Below are positions 7,023 to 15,032 of a stretch of DNA of 18,676 bases, piece after piece (position 1 is the stretch's first letter; every line of letters begins with the position of its first letter). Source of the stretch: JADHUC01 sp964617665 (GTDB taxonomy: Bacteria > Planctomycetota > Planctomycetia > Pirellulales > Pirellulaceae). Below the pieces are notes generated by a model. That model did not search any database, had not been told where the DNA came from, and was given only the letters and a program-made list of their open reading frames with translations. The stretch is taken from NCBI GenBank assembly GCA_964617665.1, contig CAZUAH010000263.1:1-18676 (forward strand). Direction: 5' to 3'. Position numbers and translations under genes: made by a program.

Positions 7023-8762
7023 TCAAGGGAGTCGCTGGACGTCGACGAAATAGACGCCCAAGCGCTGCTGCGATTCGGTGACGAACCAAGCGCGGAGGTC
7101 TGCCTCACCTGCAGCAAGCTCGGTGGTGAATGAAACGGACAGCATTTCCTCGCCGACAGCCGTTGTCTCGCGGTAGGCTCCCAATCGGACTCCGGCTCGC
7201 GTGACTTTCAGTGCGCGGCCGCCGTCGATCGCCCCGCAGATCGGCGTCTTGAGTTGCTCGGGCCAACGGCGCAGCGTGATCCGGTAGCGGCCCGCGGTGG
7301 CGATTTCAACGGGAATGGCCCCTTCGAACAGCTCGCCTTGAAGAATCAGGTTGGTGCGGAACGTGCGATATTTCCTTTCTCCATCCAGCCACTGTTCGAT
7401 CGTGAGCGACACGTGGGGAGCCTGGTCGGCCCCGAGGACAATTCGCTGCTGTCGTGTATCCTCGTTGCTCTCGTTTTCGGCCAACGCGGCTTGGAGTTGC
7501 CGGACCACATCGGGGTACTGCCCGGCAACGTCCTGCCGCTGTCCGGGGTCGGCGATGATGTCGTAGAGTTCGCCGCCATGGACCAGACGCCACCGTTCGG
7601 TCATCGCCACTTTCGTGAAGGATTCGACGATCGTGCGGTCGGGCCATTTGTCGGCGGTCCCTTCAAGAAGGGGCTTCAGGCTGATACCGTCCGTTTGCAT
7701 TGCGTTGGGGCATTCCAGCCCGCAAAGGTCCACAAGCGTCGGCAGGACGTCAAGATGCGCGGCAAGCTCCGGGATATCTCGTCCGCCGTCCAAGTGCCCG
7801 CCGGGCCAGCGCACGAAGAACGGAACGCGATGGCCGCCTTCGTACGGCGAAGTCTTCTTGCCACGCATCCCGGCGTTGTAGCCGGCCCTAACAAATCCTT
7901 GCTTGTCTAAGGCGGCGCCGGCGGCTGTTCCGTTGTCGGTCATGAAGATCAGAATTGTGTCGCGAGCGAGTGACTCGGATTCCAACAGGAGCATGAGCCG
8001 GCCCATGTTCTCGTCGAGATTGGCGACCATGCCGTACATCTTGGCTGCATTGCGAGAGAAGACGCCCTCGACGTCCCGGTAACGCAAGAAATACTCGTCC
8101 GCCACCAGCATCGGGCCGTGGACGACATTGGGCGCCAAGTAGCAGAAGAACGGATTGCCGTGCTCGTGGCTCTCGCGGATGAAGCGAGACGCCTCGGCGA
8201 ACCAGACGTCCGTGCAATAGCCGGAGTATTTCTTCGGCTGGCCGTTGTGATGATAGGTGTCGTCGAAGTAGTCGTTTCCCCAGACGTCGCCGGTCGTGCC
8301 GATCGCGCCGTTCCCATGATAGACCGCTTCGTGAAATCCTCGGTCATGAGGCCGATAGGGGTAGGTCTCGCCTAGGTGCCACTTGCCGAACATGCCTGTC
8401 CGGTAGCCATTCATGGCGAAGACGTCGGCCATCGTCGCATGAGCGCGCGCGATGAGGTTGGTGCAATTGTTCGTCTGCCGCACGCCGACATGGCGGCAAT
8501 GCCTGCCCGTCAGCAGTGCCGCGCGCGTAGGGGAACACATAGGCGAGACGTGGAAGTCCGTCAAACGAATACTCTCCGCGTGGAGGCGATCGATGTTGGG
8601 AGAGTCGATCCAAGGATTCCCCAAACAGGCAAGATCGCCGTAACCCTGGTCATCGGTCATGATCAGGATGACGTTGGGGCGTTCCTTCGCGAACGACGTC
8701 GCCAAGGAGCCCGCAAGTGCCACGACAATAAACAAAGCTGTGCGTAGTGGTTGTCTTTGCAT
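7023..8762 (-). CDS. Secreted type I sulfatase (arylsulfatase family) with C-terminal extension
   Basis: Predicted formylglycine-dependent sulfatase of the S1 (alkaline-phosphatase-like) superfamily, 579 residues, hydrolysing sulfate esters outside the cytoplasm. I chose the ATG at 8762, which begins a clean signal peptide (MQRQPLRTALFIVVALAGSL then ATSFA). The 43 codons open upstream are charged and lack a ribosome site. Metal-binding DD lies at 37-38 (MTDDQGYGD). The sulfatase signature is CSPTRAALLTG with the cysteine at about 76, a Cys-type site needing conversion to formylglycine. GKWHLG, FMTDNG and the ELYDIIADPGQ box follow in the usual order. A beta-rich extension of about 130 residues (LTIEQWLDGERKY to the end) is a feature of some marine-type arylsulfatases and may aid substrate or surface binding. 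It lies 44 bp after the beta-helix remnant and just before a signal-peptide stub. Substrate is unknown. Confidence 0.9.
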   Translation of the reverse strand: MQRQPLRTALFIVVALAGSLATSFAKERPNVILIMTDDQGYGDLACLGNPWIDSPNIDRLHAESIRLTDFHVSPMCSPTRAALLTGRHCRHVGVRQTNNCTNLIARAHATMADVFAMNGYRTGMFGKWHLGETYPYRPHDRGFHEAVYHGNGAIGTTGDVWGNDYFDDTYHHNGQPKKYSGYCTDVWFAEASRFIRESHEHGNPFFCYLAPNVVHGPMLVADEYFLRYRDVEGVFSRNAAKMYGMVANLDENMGRLMLLLESESLARDTILIFMTDNGTAAGAALDKQGFVRAGYNAGMRGKKTSPYEGGHRVPFFVRWPGGHLDGGRDIPELAAHLDVLPTLVDLCGLECPNAMQTDGISLKPLLEGTADKWPDRTIVESFTKVAMTERWRLVHGGELYDIIADPGQRQDVAGQYPDVVRQLQAALAENESNEDTRQQRIVLGADQAPHVSLTIEQWLDGERKYRTFRTNLILQGELFEGAIPVEIATAGRYRITLRRWPEQLKTPICGAIDGGRALKVTRAGVRLGAYRETTAVGEEMLSVSFTTELAAGEADLRAWFVTESQQRLGVYFVDVQRLP

Positions 8763-8806
8763 AGTTTTCTCTATTTCGCCTGGCCACCGTTTAGGATCAG
8801 GCGCGT

Positions 8807-9322
8807 TTATTCGCCGTCGCCTAGATCCGCTTTGTTCGGCTTTGTCTCCGTCCTGTAAAAACGCCAATCCTTGCTCTTCTGGACCGGGCATCGGATGACG
8901 GTGTTTTTCTTGCGTGTCATATGCATGTCGGCCATGGTCACGCGATAGACCTCCCGTCCGTAAATGGCATGCTTGTTATCGCTGAAAACCAGGATTGTTT
9001 TGTCGATCCCTTTCCCTTGAAAGACGAGGCGACCGTTCGGCCCCGGTCGAACCCCGCTCAGATCGATCGTTCCCTTGCTGCCGCTCTTGTCCTCCAGATA
9101 GAACGAACCTTCGTCCAATTCCAAAACCACCACATCATTGGGTGCCTTACTGAAGTGAGTCTTTGCTTCGAAGACTGCCTGTCGGATCGCTTCCACGGAC
9201 GTACCGAATTTCAACCGGACGTTCCAATGGAGCGTATCCGCCCTCGCAGCCGTGGCAAGGACGCCCGTCAAAACTGACACTACTGTAGTCAGCCAATATC
9301 TACTCATATGCATTGTTTTCAT
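8807..9322 (-). pseudogene. Truncated secreted right-handed beta-helix protein
   Basis: The ATG at 9322 opens a signal peptide (MKTMHMSRYWLTTVVSVLTG then VLATAARA). What follows resembles the N-terminal cap of parallel beta-helix proteins with a pectate-lyase-like fold: FGTSVEAIRQAVFEA, then NDVVVLELDEGSFYLEDKSG, GTIDLSGVRPGPNGRLVFQG and DKTILVFSDN. The family resemblance ends near VTMADMHMTRKKNTV. The last 30 or so residues are basic and unstructured-looking (VQKSKDWRFYRTETKPN), and the frame stops at about 171 residues, where beta-helix enzymes normally run several hundred. No continuation is found before the sulfatase 44 bp downstream, so a deletion is likely. It may still be expressed, but should not form a full helix. 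Confidence 0.6.
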
Positions 9323-9470
9323 CCGAACGCTTGCACTCAAAGTTTGGCGCGTCTAGCGGCAATACCGTGCAGCGTCTTGTTCGACATTTCTTGTTTGTCA
9401 ATTCTGCAACAGCCTAGTCTCCTCCGGGGCTCTTACTCAATTCTCGTGCCCTCAGTTAGCCATCCATCGG

Positions 9471-12400
9471 CTACTGACTTCTCATCGCCGTGCCCTGGGT
9501 CAGCACCTGGTACGCGTAGGCGGCGAAGTGGCCGTTGACGTCGGTCGTGTAGGCTTCCAGGATCTCTCGCGCTTGGCCGTTGTGGTCTCCACATTCGAAG
9601 AGGAGGGCGGCCACCAGAACCTCCTTGAATTTGCTGTTGAGAAGGTCGCCGCCTTGGGCGTTGACTCGGTACCGCTCTTGCCACTTGCACTCGGCTCCGC
9701 TTGCCGCGTAGTAGTCCAGGGGCTGCACGTGCCCTTTGACTCCTTTCTTATTCAGCAGGCGGGCCAACGCCTGCGCCAGCGACTTGCCTTTGTTCAGCCG
9801 CAGCGCCAGACACACCGCTTTGTAATGGGAAAGAGGGCTCCCAGCGGTCAGGGCTTCAAGCTTGCGAATCAGCGGCGGACGTACCTCGGGTGTCCGCAGG
9901 AAGCCCAAGGCGATGACCAGGCGATCCACCTCGCCGAAGGAGTTCGCGTGCTCGCGCTGACTGCTGAAGTCCCAGCCCTCTCCCCAATGCTTGGCGTCAT
10001 TCACAGCTTTCAGCAACGTCTCCTTACCGGTCGCGTCGCCTAGAACGGCCAGGATGCGGGCGAAGTTGGTTTTGGTCTCTGGCTTGACGGCCGTGCGGTA
10101 GGCCTCTCTGAGGAGCGGGGTGGACTGCTCCGGGGTCCCCATCACCACCGCCAAGGCGGGTAGCGTGTCGTCGTATTCTCTCTTCTGGTGGACGTCGATG
10201 GTGAGGGATTGCAGCGTTTGCACCGCCTCGCGTACCGCTTCTTCGCTCATCGGAAAGGAGTCACGATCAGTGAGAACACGTTCTTCCAGGCAGCCGTTCT
10301 CCACCAATGCCATTTGCAGCTCCTTGACGTCGATCTCTCGCACCAGGCCCCGAGTCTTCACAGCCGCCATTGCGGCCGCCATTCCTGCGGCGTAGCCTTG
10401 GTTTTGCAGGTCAGGCTGCATGCGGGTTAGGGTCATGGCGTCGCGGTGGGTGCTCGCACCCAAGCCAACGACTAGCAGGCCTTCCACACCCCGGGGCGTC
10501 AGGCAGCGATAGGGCATATCGCAGGTGTAAACCGGGCCCTTCATGTCCTTGACGAGAAACATCTCGGCGTCGGGCAGGGCGCCCGCGTCGAAGTTGCTGC
10601 TGTGGTGAGAGAGGGTGTCCGGGAAAGTGCGTTGGGCGAGGATGTCTTCGGTAGTGAGGATGTAGTCGCCGACGACGCGTCTGCGGTCTCGTGTGTCGAT
10701 CAGTTGTCCCATGTCGTAGGGCGTCCCTCCTCCAGCACCTGCCTTCCTGGCTGAGAGCAAGAGGTGCCAGCGGTCGAATACGTCGCAATCGCTGACCATG
10801 GTGTAGGCGGTGTTGTTGTGATGCTGCCCCAGGCTGCGATCTGGATAACCGGCGACCTGGACCGAGAGATCACCCAATGCGGAGATGCTGTAGTGCGTGC
10901 CCGCTCCGGCTGCAGCGGCGATATCGGCGTTGCCGGTGCTGTCGATGACCACGTCCGCCAACACGACACCGCGGCCCAGCGGCGTAGCCACGACGACCCC
11001 CGTAACTTTGTTGCCCTTCATTACGGCGCCGCATCCGAAGCTGCCGAACCAGACTTCGGCGTCGAGTTTCATCAGTTCAGTCCGGTACCACTCGGATTTA
11101 TGCACCGGGTTCCATTGCCCGTTCTCCACACCGAGTTGCCTATCGATATCAGAGGTGAAGCCTGTGCGGCGCCCATACCAGTATCTGCTGATGAGCCCGG
11201 CTGTGCCGACGCCACCCAACTCGTCCAGATACTCGATGACAAGAGTCCTTGCGCCGGAGCGTGCGGCTCCCACTGCGGCCGGGGCGCCCGAAGTACCGCC
11301 TCCGACCACCACGACATCCCATCGGCCGAGCACAGCGAGATCGTGGTCGGCCATCATGAGCCCGGGGCACTGGCGAAAGCGAAAACTGGGTGCCGCCTCA
11401 GCGACGGCCACGTCTCGCTTGCCGGCGGCAGCAGCGCTGTAGTTGAGACCTTCGGGAGTGGTGAGCTGCTTCGCCCTAATCGCCGCCTCAGTACCAGCGC
11501 GTTGTCCGATCCGGGCGAAGCTGCAGGGGCTCTGCTGGATCTGTTGACGAATTGATTGCGTGCGTCCCCCGGCGTAGGCACTCAGGACATACAGGTTTTC
11601 GAAGCCCCGTGGACGAAAGATGCCCAACGGGCAGTCGCTTGGAGGAGAGCACTGGCCGGTAGAGACAGCGGGGATGATTGAGTTGTCCGGGAAGTAGAGG
11701 AGATGTTCGGATTGGTCGACCATTTCGCGGTGGTAGACCAGGGATCGGATGTGGTTCAGGGCTCTGCTGCGTTCCCGAAAGGTGTCCGAATCATGGTGAA
11801 TGGGTAGGCTGTATTCAAACACAGGGTAACGTCTCGTCACCATGCCCCACTTCTTCTTGTCGCTGGACGTCAAGCGTGCCTTGTGGCACGACTCGTAGAG
11901 CACACCGGGCACCTGTCTGCCGATAATCTGGTCGGCTTCACTCTTCAACTCGCCACCCACTACCGTGAACCGGCATTGTTTGGGACCGGGCTTAAAAGGC
12001 TCGAACTCTCCCGCGCTTTGGCGGGTCAGCGTCGTATCGGCCGTGGCATCGATGATGACCTTGGCCCGGATCGCCTGCCGGCCGCTTCGACTCACGATGG
12101 TGAGTCCGCCGGGAACGCCGTCTTCTGTCACCAGCAGTTCGGCGTGGAAAGTGCCGGTGAGAAACTGCACATTGTGATCCAGCAGCGCATTGTCGAGGAC
12201 GCGTTTCACTTCCAGCGGCGTCACCACGCGCTTTTCTTTGAACAGCTGTTTGGTGAGCGGGGTTTCGGGTGTTTCGTTTGTATCGAGCCAGAGTTTCTGG
12301 GAGGCGCACAGGTCGTAACCGAGGTAGGGACGTGACTCCACCAGCAGGACCTTGGCTCCCTGATCGGCAGCGGCGCAAGCTGCTTCCACACCGGCCAGCG

Positions 12401-12575
12401 ATCCACCGGCCACCACCACGTCCACGTCGTAGGCGAGCGGAAGTCTGGTCGCGGCTTCGAAGACGACGGTGTCGGGTTTCCCTGCCGTTAGAGGCGTTGC
12501 CCGCGCAAGCGAGCAGAGAGACAAGACCGCTAATAGTGCTAGTCTGGAGGTTTCTTTCAACACGTGTTTCTTCAT
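9471..12575 (-). CDS. Secreted twin-module FAD-dependent oxidoreductase with helical-repeat tail
   Basis: Very large (1034 residues) FAD oxidoreductase of the FAD_oxidored type, exported by an N-terminal signal peptide (KKHVLKETSRLALLAVLSLC then SLARA). Two separate Rossmann motifs are visible: VVVAGGSLAGVEAACAAA near 53-70, followed by LLVESRPYLGYDLC, and VVVVGGGTSGAPAAVGAA near 421-438, followed by TLVIEYLDELGGVGTAG. The first motif departs from GxGxxG (AGGSLAG), so that half may be weakened or structural. Conserved late boxes (PYRCLTPRGVEGLLVVGLGA and TLTRMQPDLQNQGYAAG) close the second module. From about 775 an alpha-helical repeat region (HEAT-like) follows. The gene starts 15 bp after the stop of the other FAD oxidoreductase, with only a weak GAGAG site, so the two are co-transcribed. 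The substrate is unknown; a role in oxidising or transforming sugars or their modifications is inference from context. Confidence 0.85.
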   Translation of the reverse strand: MKKHVLKETSRLALLAVLSLCSLARATPLTAGKPDTVVFEAATRLPLAYDVDVVVAGGSLAGVEAACAAADQGAKVLLVESRPYLGYDLCASQKLWLDTNETPETPLTKQLFKEKRVVTPLEVKRVLDNALLDHNVQFLTGTFHAELLVTEDGVPGGLTIVSRSGRQAIRAKVIIDATADTTLTRQSAGEFEPFKPGPKQCRFTVVGGELKSEADQIIGRQVPGVLYESCHKARLTSSDKKKWGMVTRRYPVFEYSLPIHHDSDTFRERSRALNHIRSLVYHREMVDQSEHLLYFPDNSIIPAVSTGQCSPPSDCPLGIFRPRGFENLYVLSAYAGGRTQSIRQQIQQSPCSFARIGQRAGTEAAIRAKQLTTPEGLNYSAAAAGKRDVAVAEAAPSFRFRQCPGLMMADHDLAVLGRWDVVVVGGGTSGAPAAVGAARSGARTLVIEYLDELGGVGTAGLISRYWYGRRTGFTSDIDRQLGVENGQWNPVHKSEWYRTELMKLDAEVWFGSFGCGAVMKGNKVTGVVVATPLGRGVVLADVVIDSTGNADIAAAAGAGTHYSISALGDLSVQVAGYPDRSLGQHHNNTAYTMVSDCDVFDRWHLLLSARKAGAGGGTPYDMGQLIDTRDRRRVVGDYILTTEDILAQRTFPDTLSHHSSNFDAGALPDAEMFLVKDMKGPVYTCDMPYRCLTPRGVEGLLVVGLGASTHRDAMTLTRMQPDLQNQGYAAGMAAAMAAVKTRGLVREIDVKELQMALVENGCLEERVLTDRDSFPMSEEAVREAVQTLQSLTIDVHQKREYDDTLPALAVVMGTPEQSTPLLREAYRTAVKPETKTNFARILAVLGDATGKETLLKAVNDAKHWGEGWDFSSQREHANSFGEVDRLVIALGFLRTPEVRPPLIRKLEALTAGSPLSHYKAVCLALRLNKGKSLAQALARLLNKKGVKGHVQPLDYYAASGAECKWQERYRVNAQGGDLLNSKFKEVLVAALLFECGDHNGQAREILEAYTTDVNGHFAAYAYQVLTQGTAMRSQ

Positions 12576-12590
12576 TAGTTGACTCTCGGT

Positions 12591-14897
12591 CTATTTCGAT
12601 ACGGCGATCCCTGCAGGCACGAACGCGGCGTGGGGGATGCCATAGTTGTCACCCTCCTTCCCGCTATGCCCAGGCACGTTCACAGTGCCGGCCTCGAATC
12701 TCTTCACGTAAACGGTATCGGTGATCCCTTTGGACCAATTGGTCTTCAATGCGGTTTTGCGCCAGCCTTCCGGCGGGACAAATTCACCGCGGTCATGCAC
12801 CGCGATATACACCTCGGCGGGTGCGTTGGCCTTGAACGAAAAACCTTCGGCTTCTTCCTTTGAGCCGCCCCGTGAAACCACAACGCACTGCATGGCGTTC
12901 AGCTCCTGCGGCAATGCGTTGAAATTGTATTTCGATGCAGTGTCCGCCGCCCGCCGCGCTTCACCGGGTTTCAGCACCGCCATTTGCAGCGGTGTTTTCT
13001 GACCAGGCATGGTTCCGTCGTTCGCGATTACATCGCGCTGCATGCCGCACATTTCCTTCAGGTCACCCAAGTGCTTTTCGTAGACATCGCGTGGGTCGAT
13101 CCCGTGCTCGACGGACAGGGTTGCCGCCATACCGACCACCTCACCCATGAGCGCGGTGGTTTTCATTACGCGCACCGTACCGAGCGCTTCGCGCGTCACG
13201 CTGATGTCGCGCCCGGCCATGAACAGGTTGGGAATATTGCGTGAATAGAGGCAACGATACGGAACATAGTACGGCCTGACACAGTTGACGAAATCCACAG
13301 TCGAGATAAAGGCATCGCCCTCAAAGCCCTTTTCGTAGATTGGATGCGGATAGTGCACATCAATCTTCCAGCCGGTGGGAACAATTCCGTCCTCGTACCA
13401 GTTGGGTTTGCAGACATCCTCTTGGCTCAGGATGATGTCGCCCAGCAGCCGGCGCGATTCGCGCATCCCGGAAATAAACGCCGCCCAGACGAGATCGTGG
13501 GTCGGATAGGCTTTCTCCACATTCTTGACGCAATCCCAAGCACCGTACATGGCACGAAGATTCCAGTCGCGGATGTACTCGCCTTTCGTGATCGGATCGT
13601 GGCAGAAGCCGCTTTCCCAGAACCAGTTCCCGAACTCGTTGATGTATTCGGCCGTGATGGGTTTGTCGGTCTCGCCCCTGTACGTCCAACCGGGCCTTCC
13701 TGGGAACGGCTTATCGGTCAGATCCAGCGCCCACGGACAGCTAGGGAATTCGGTCGGTTTCTTGACATCAATGACGCTCCACTGGTTGCTGCGGCCCATG
13801 TGCTCATTGGCGGAAATCTCAAAGTCCGCGCCCGCCAGATAGCCGACACAGCCATCGCCGGTGCAGTCGGCAAAATGCCGGCCTTCAAATCGCAGTCGCC
13901 GACCGCTCGCCACGTCTTCGGCGATCACCGCCGCGATACGCCCGTCCTTGATTTCCACCTGTTGCATGCGGTGCAGCGGGAAAAACGCGATATCCGCGGC
14001 CATGACGATGGCGTTCTTCCGGTCGTCGATGAAGGCGCTGCCGGTGTGCATCGGGCGCCCGCCTTGAAACGTTTCGCGCGGCACATCGAACTCGGCCAGC
14101 ACGTCGCCGAGGGTCTCTGAATAATTACTACGGGCCGTTCCGGAAAGATGCATCCGCACCTCGGAGCTGTTGTTGCCGCCAACCATGGGACGATCCTGGA
14201 TCAGCGCCACCTTCACCCCGCGCCTCGCCGCCACCACGGCCGCGCACATACCCGCCACGCCGCCGCCGACCACGACGAACTCGTACTTGCCGGCCTCCTC
14301 CGGTTTTTCGGGATAACCGTGCCACTTCCGGCGGAAATCCGCGAGCGCCTCGTCACCGTCCGGAGGAACCAGATCCAGATCCTTCGTCAGGAACACGCCC
14401 GCGCAGCGACCGGCGAATCCGGTCAGATCGTGCAACGCAATCTCAGCGTCCAGCTTGCTCACCTCAATGGTTCCGCCGTCCTGCCAATGCCACTCTTCGC
14501 CCTCATCGCCGAATGTTCCAACCGCTTTGCCATTCACGTTCACCGCGAAGATGCCCGGCGTTCCGTTGGCCCGCTTGGTCTCCGGTGTATCCGGCCTTTT
14601 CCACGGCGCCACCCAGTCGCGTGTACGCAGCCACAATCTGTAGGTTCCGGTCTCTGGGAACTTCACCTTCGCGATGGCATCCTCAACCGGCTTGCCGATC
14701 CCATGTGCGATGAGGAAGCCGGAGCCCATGATGTCCATGTACTGCGAGTCGAGTCCCCATCCGCCATGGTTCTGGAATTGCGCCGCTTCCAACAGCAGCG
14801 AGGCCGACTCCTTCGAGCCCGCCCACGAAAAACGCTGCCCTGCGACCACCCCACAGACAGCAAGGGCGCTCCTCTTCATCATCTCTCGTCGTTTCAT
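12591..14897 (-). CDS. Secreted FAD-dependent oxidoreductase with N-terminal beta-sandwich
   Basis: A 768-residue FAD oxidoreductase of the FAD_oxidored type. I chose the ATG at 14897 for its GGAGA 11 nt upstream and its export leader (MKRREMMKRSALAVCGVVAG), with an RR pair hinting at Tat export, though the full Tat consensus is not met. Residues about 35-175 form a beta-sandwich, ligand-binding-like part (YRLWLRTRDW, AVNVNGKAVGTFG). The FAD Rossmann motif FVVVGGGVAGMCAAVVAARR is at 207-226, followed by the family hallmark MVGGNNSSEVRMHLSG (238-253). Later boxes include CTGDGCVGYLAGADFE and FMAGRDISVTREALGTVRVM. It is followed after 15 bp by the larger FAD protein. Its length and layout match carbohydrate-cluster oxidoreductases of PVC bacteria; its reaction is not established. 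Two other ATG codons lie slightly downstream. Confidence 0.85.
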   Translation of the reverse strand: MKRREMMKRSALAVCGVVAGQRFSWAGSKESASLLLEAAQFQNHGGWGLDSQYMDIMGSGFLIAHGIGKPVEDAIAKVKFPETGTYRLWLRTRDWVAPWKRPDTPETKRANGTPGIFAVNVNGKAVGTFGDEGEEWHWQDGGTIEVSKLDAEIALHDLTGFAGRCAGVFLTKDLDLVPPDGDEALADFRRKWHGYPEKPEEAGKYEFVVVGGGVAGMCAAVVAARRGVKVALIQDRPMVGGNNSSEVRMHLSGTARSNYSETLGDVLAEFDVPRETFQGGRPMHTGSAFIDDRKNAIVMAADIAFFPLHRMQQVEIKDGRIAAVIAEDVASGRRLRFEGRHFADCTGDGCVGYLAGADFEISANEHMGRSNQWSVIDVKKPTEFPSCPWALDLTDKPFPGRPGWTYRGETDKPITAEYINEFGNWFWESGFCHDPITKGEYIRDWNLRAMYGAWDCVKNVEKAYPTHDLVWAAFISGMRESRRLLGDIILSQEDVCKPNWYEDGIVPTGWKIDVHYPHPIYEKGFEGDAFISTVDFVNCVRPYYVPYRCLYSRNIPNLFMAGRDISVTREALGTVRVMKTTALMGEVVGMAATLSVEHGIDPRDVYEKHLGDLKEMCGMQRDVIANDGTMPGQKTPLQMAVLKPGEARRAADTASKYNFNALPQELNAMQCVVVSRGGSKEEAEGFSFKANAPAEVYIAVHDRGEFVPPEGWRKTALKTNWSKGITDTVYVKRFEAGTVNVPGHSGKEGDNYGIPHAAFVPAGIAVSK

Positions 14898-14914
14898 TTT
14901 CGTCAGTTCTCCGA

Positions 14915-14927
14915 GTGCGAGTCGCAC
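14915..14927. repeat. 13-bp hyphenated palindrome GTGCGAGTCGCAC next to the ribosome binding site
   Basis: Six-base arms flank a single G. The element ends just upstream of the GGAGA site of the FAD oxidoreductase gene and recurs, inverted about its central base, at 18434-18446. It could be a regulator site or an mRNA hairpin affecting translation; this is inference. Confidence 0.35.
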
Positions 14928-15032
14928 GGACACATGCGTGCGCGGCGGCCGAAATCTACGAGAAATCTGTCGGATTCACGCGCACGGCAAATCGTGGTTC
15001 GCTCTAGTGATTCGATTCCAGATCGGCCAGCC

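Noticed and set aside
8763..8891. A longer N-terminus for the sulfatase
   Set aside because: The extra 43 residues are charged, overlap the preceding gene and would bury the signal peptide; the ATG at 8762 starts directly at the leader.
9341..9470. TTGACA upstream of the beta-helix remnant as a promoter
   Set aside because: The -35-like box is good, but no acceptable -10 hexamer follows at 15-19 bp.
13344..14120. A 258-codon plus-strand open frame within the FAD oxidoreductase
   Set aside because: Shadow of the minus-strand gene, whose FAD motifs are conserved; no independent evidence.
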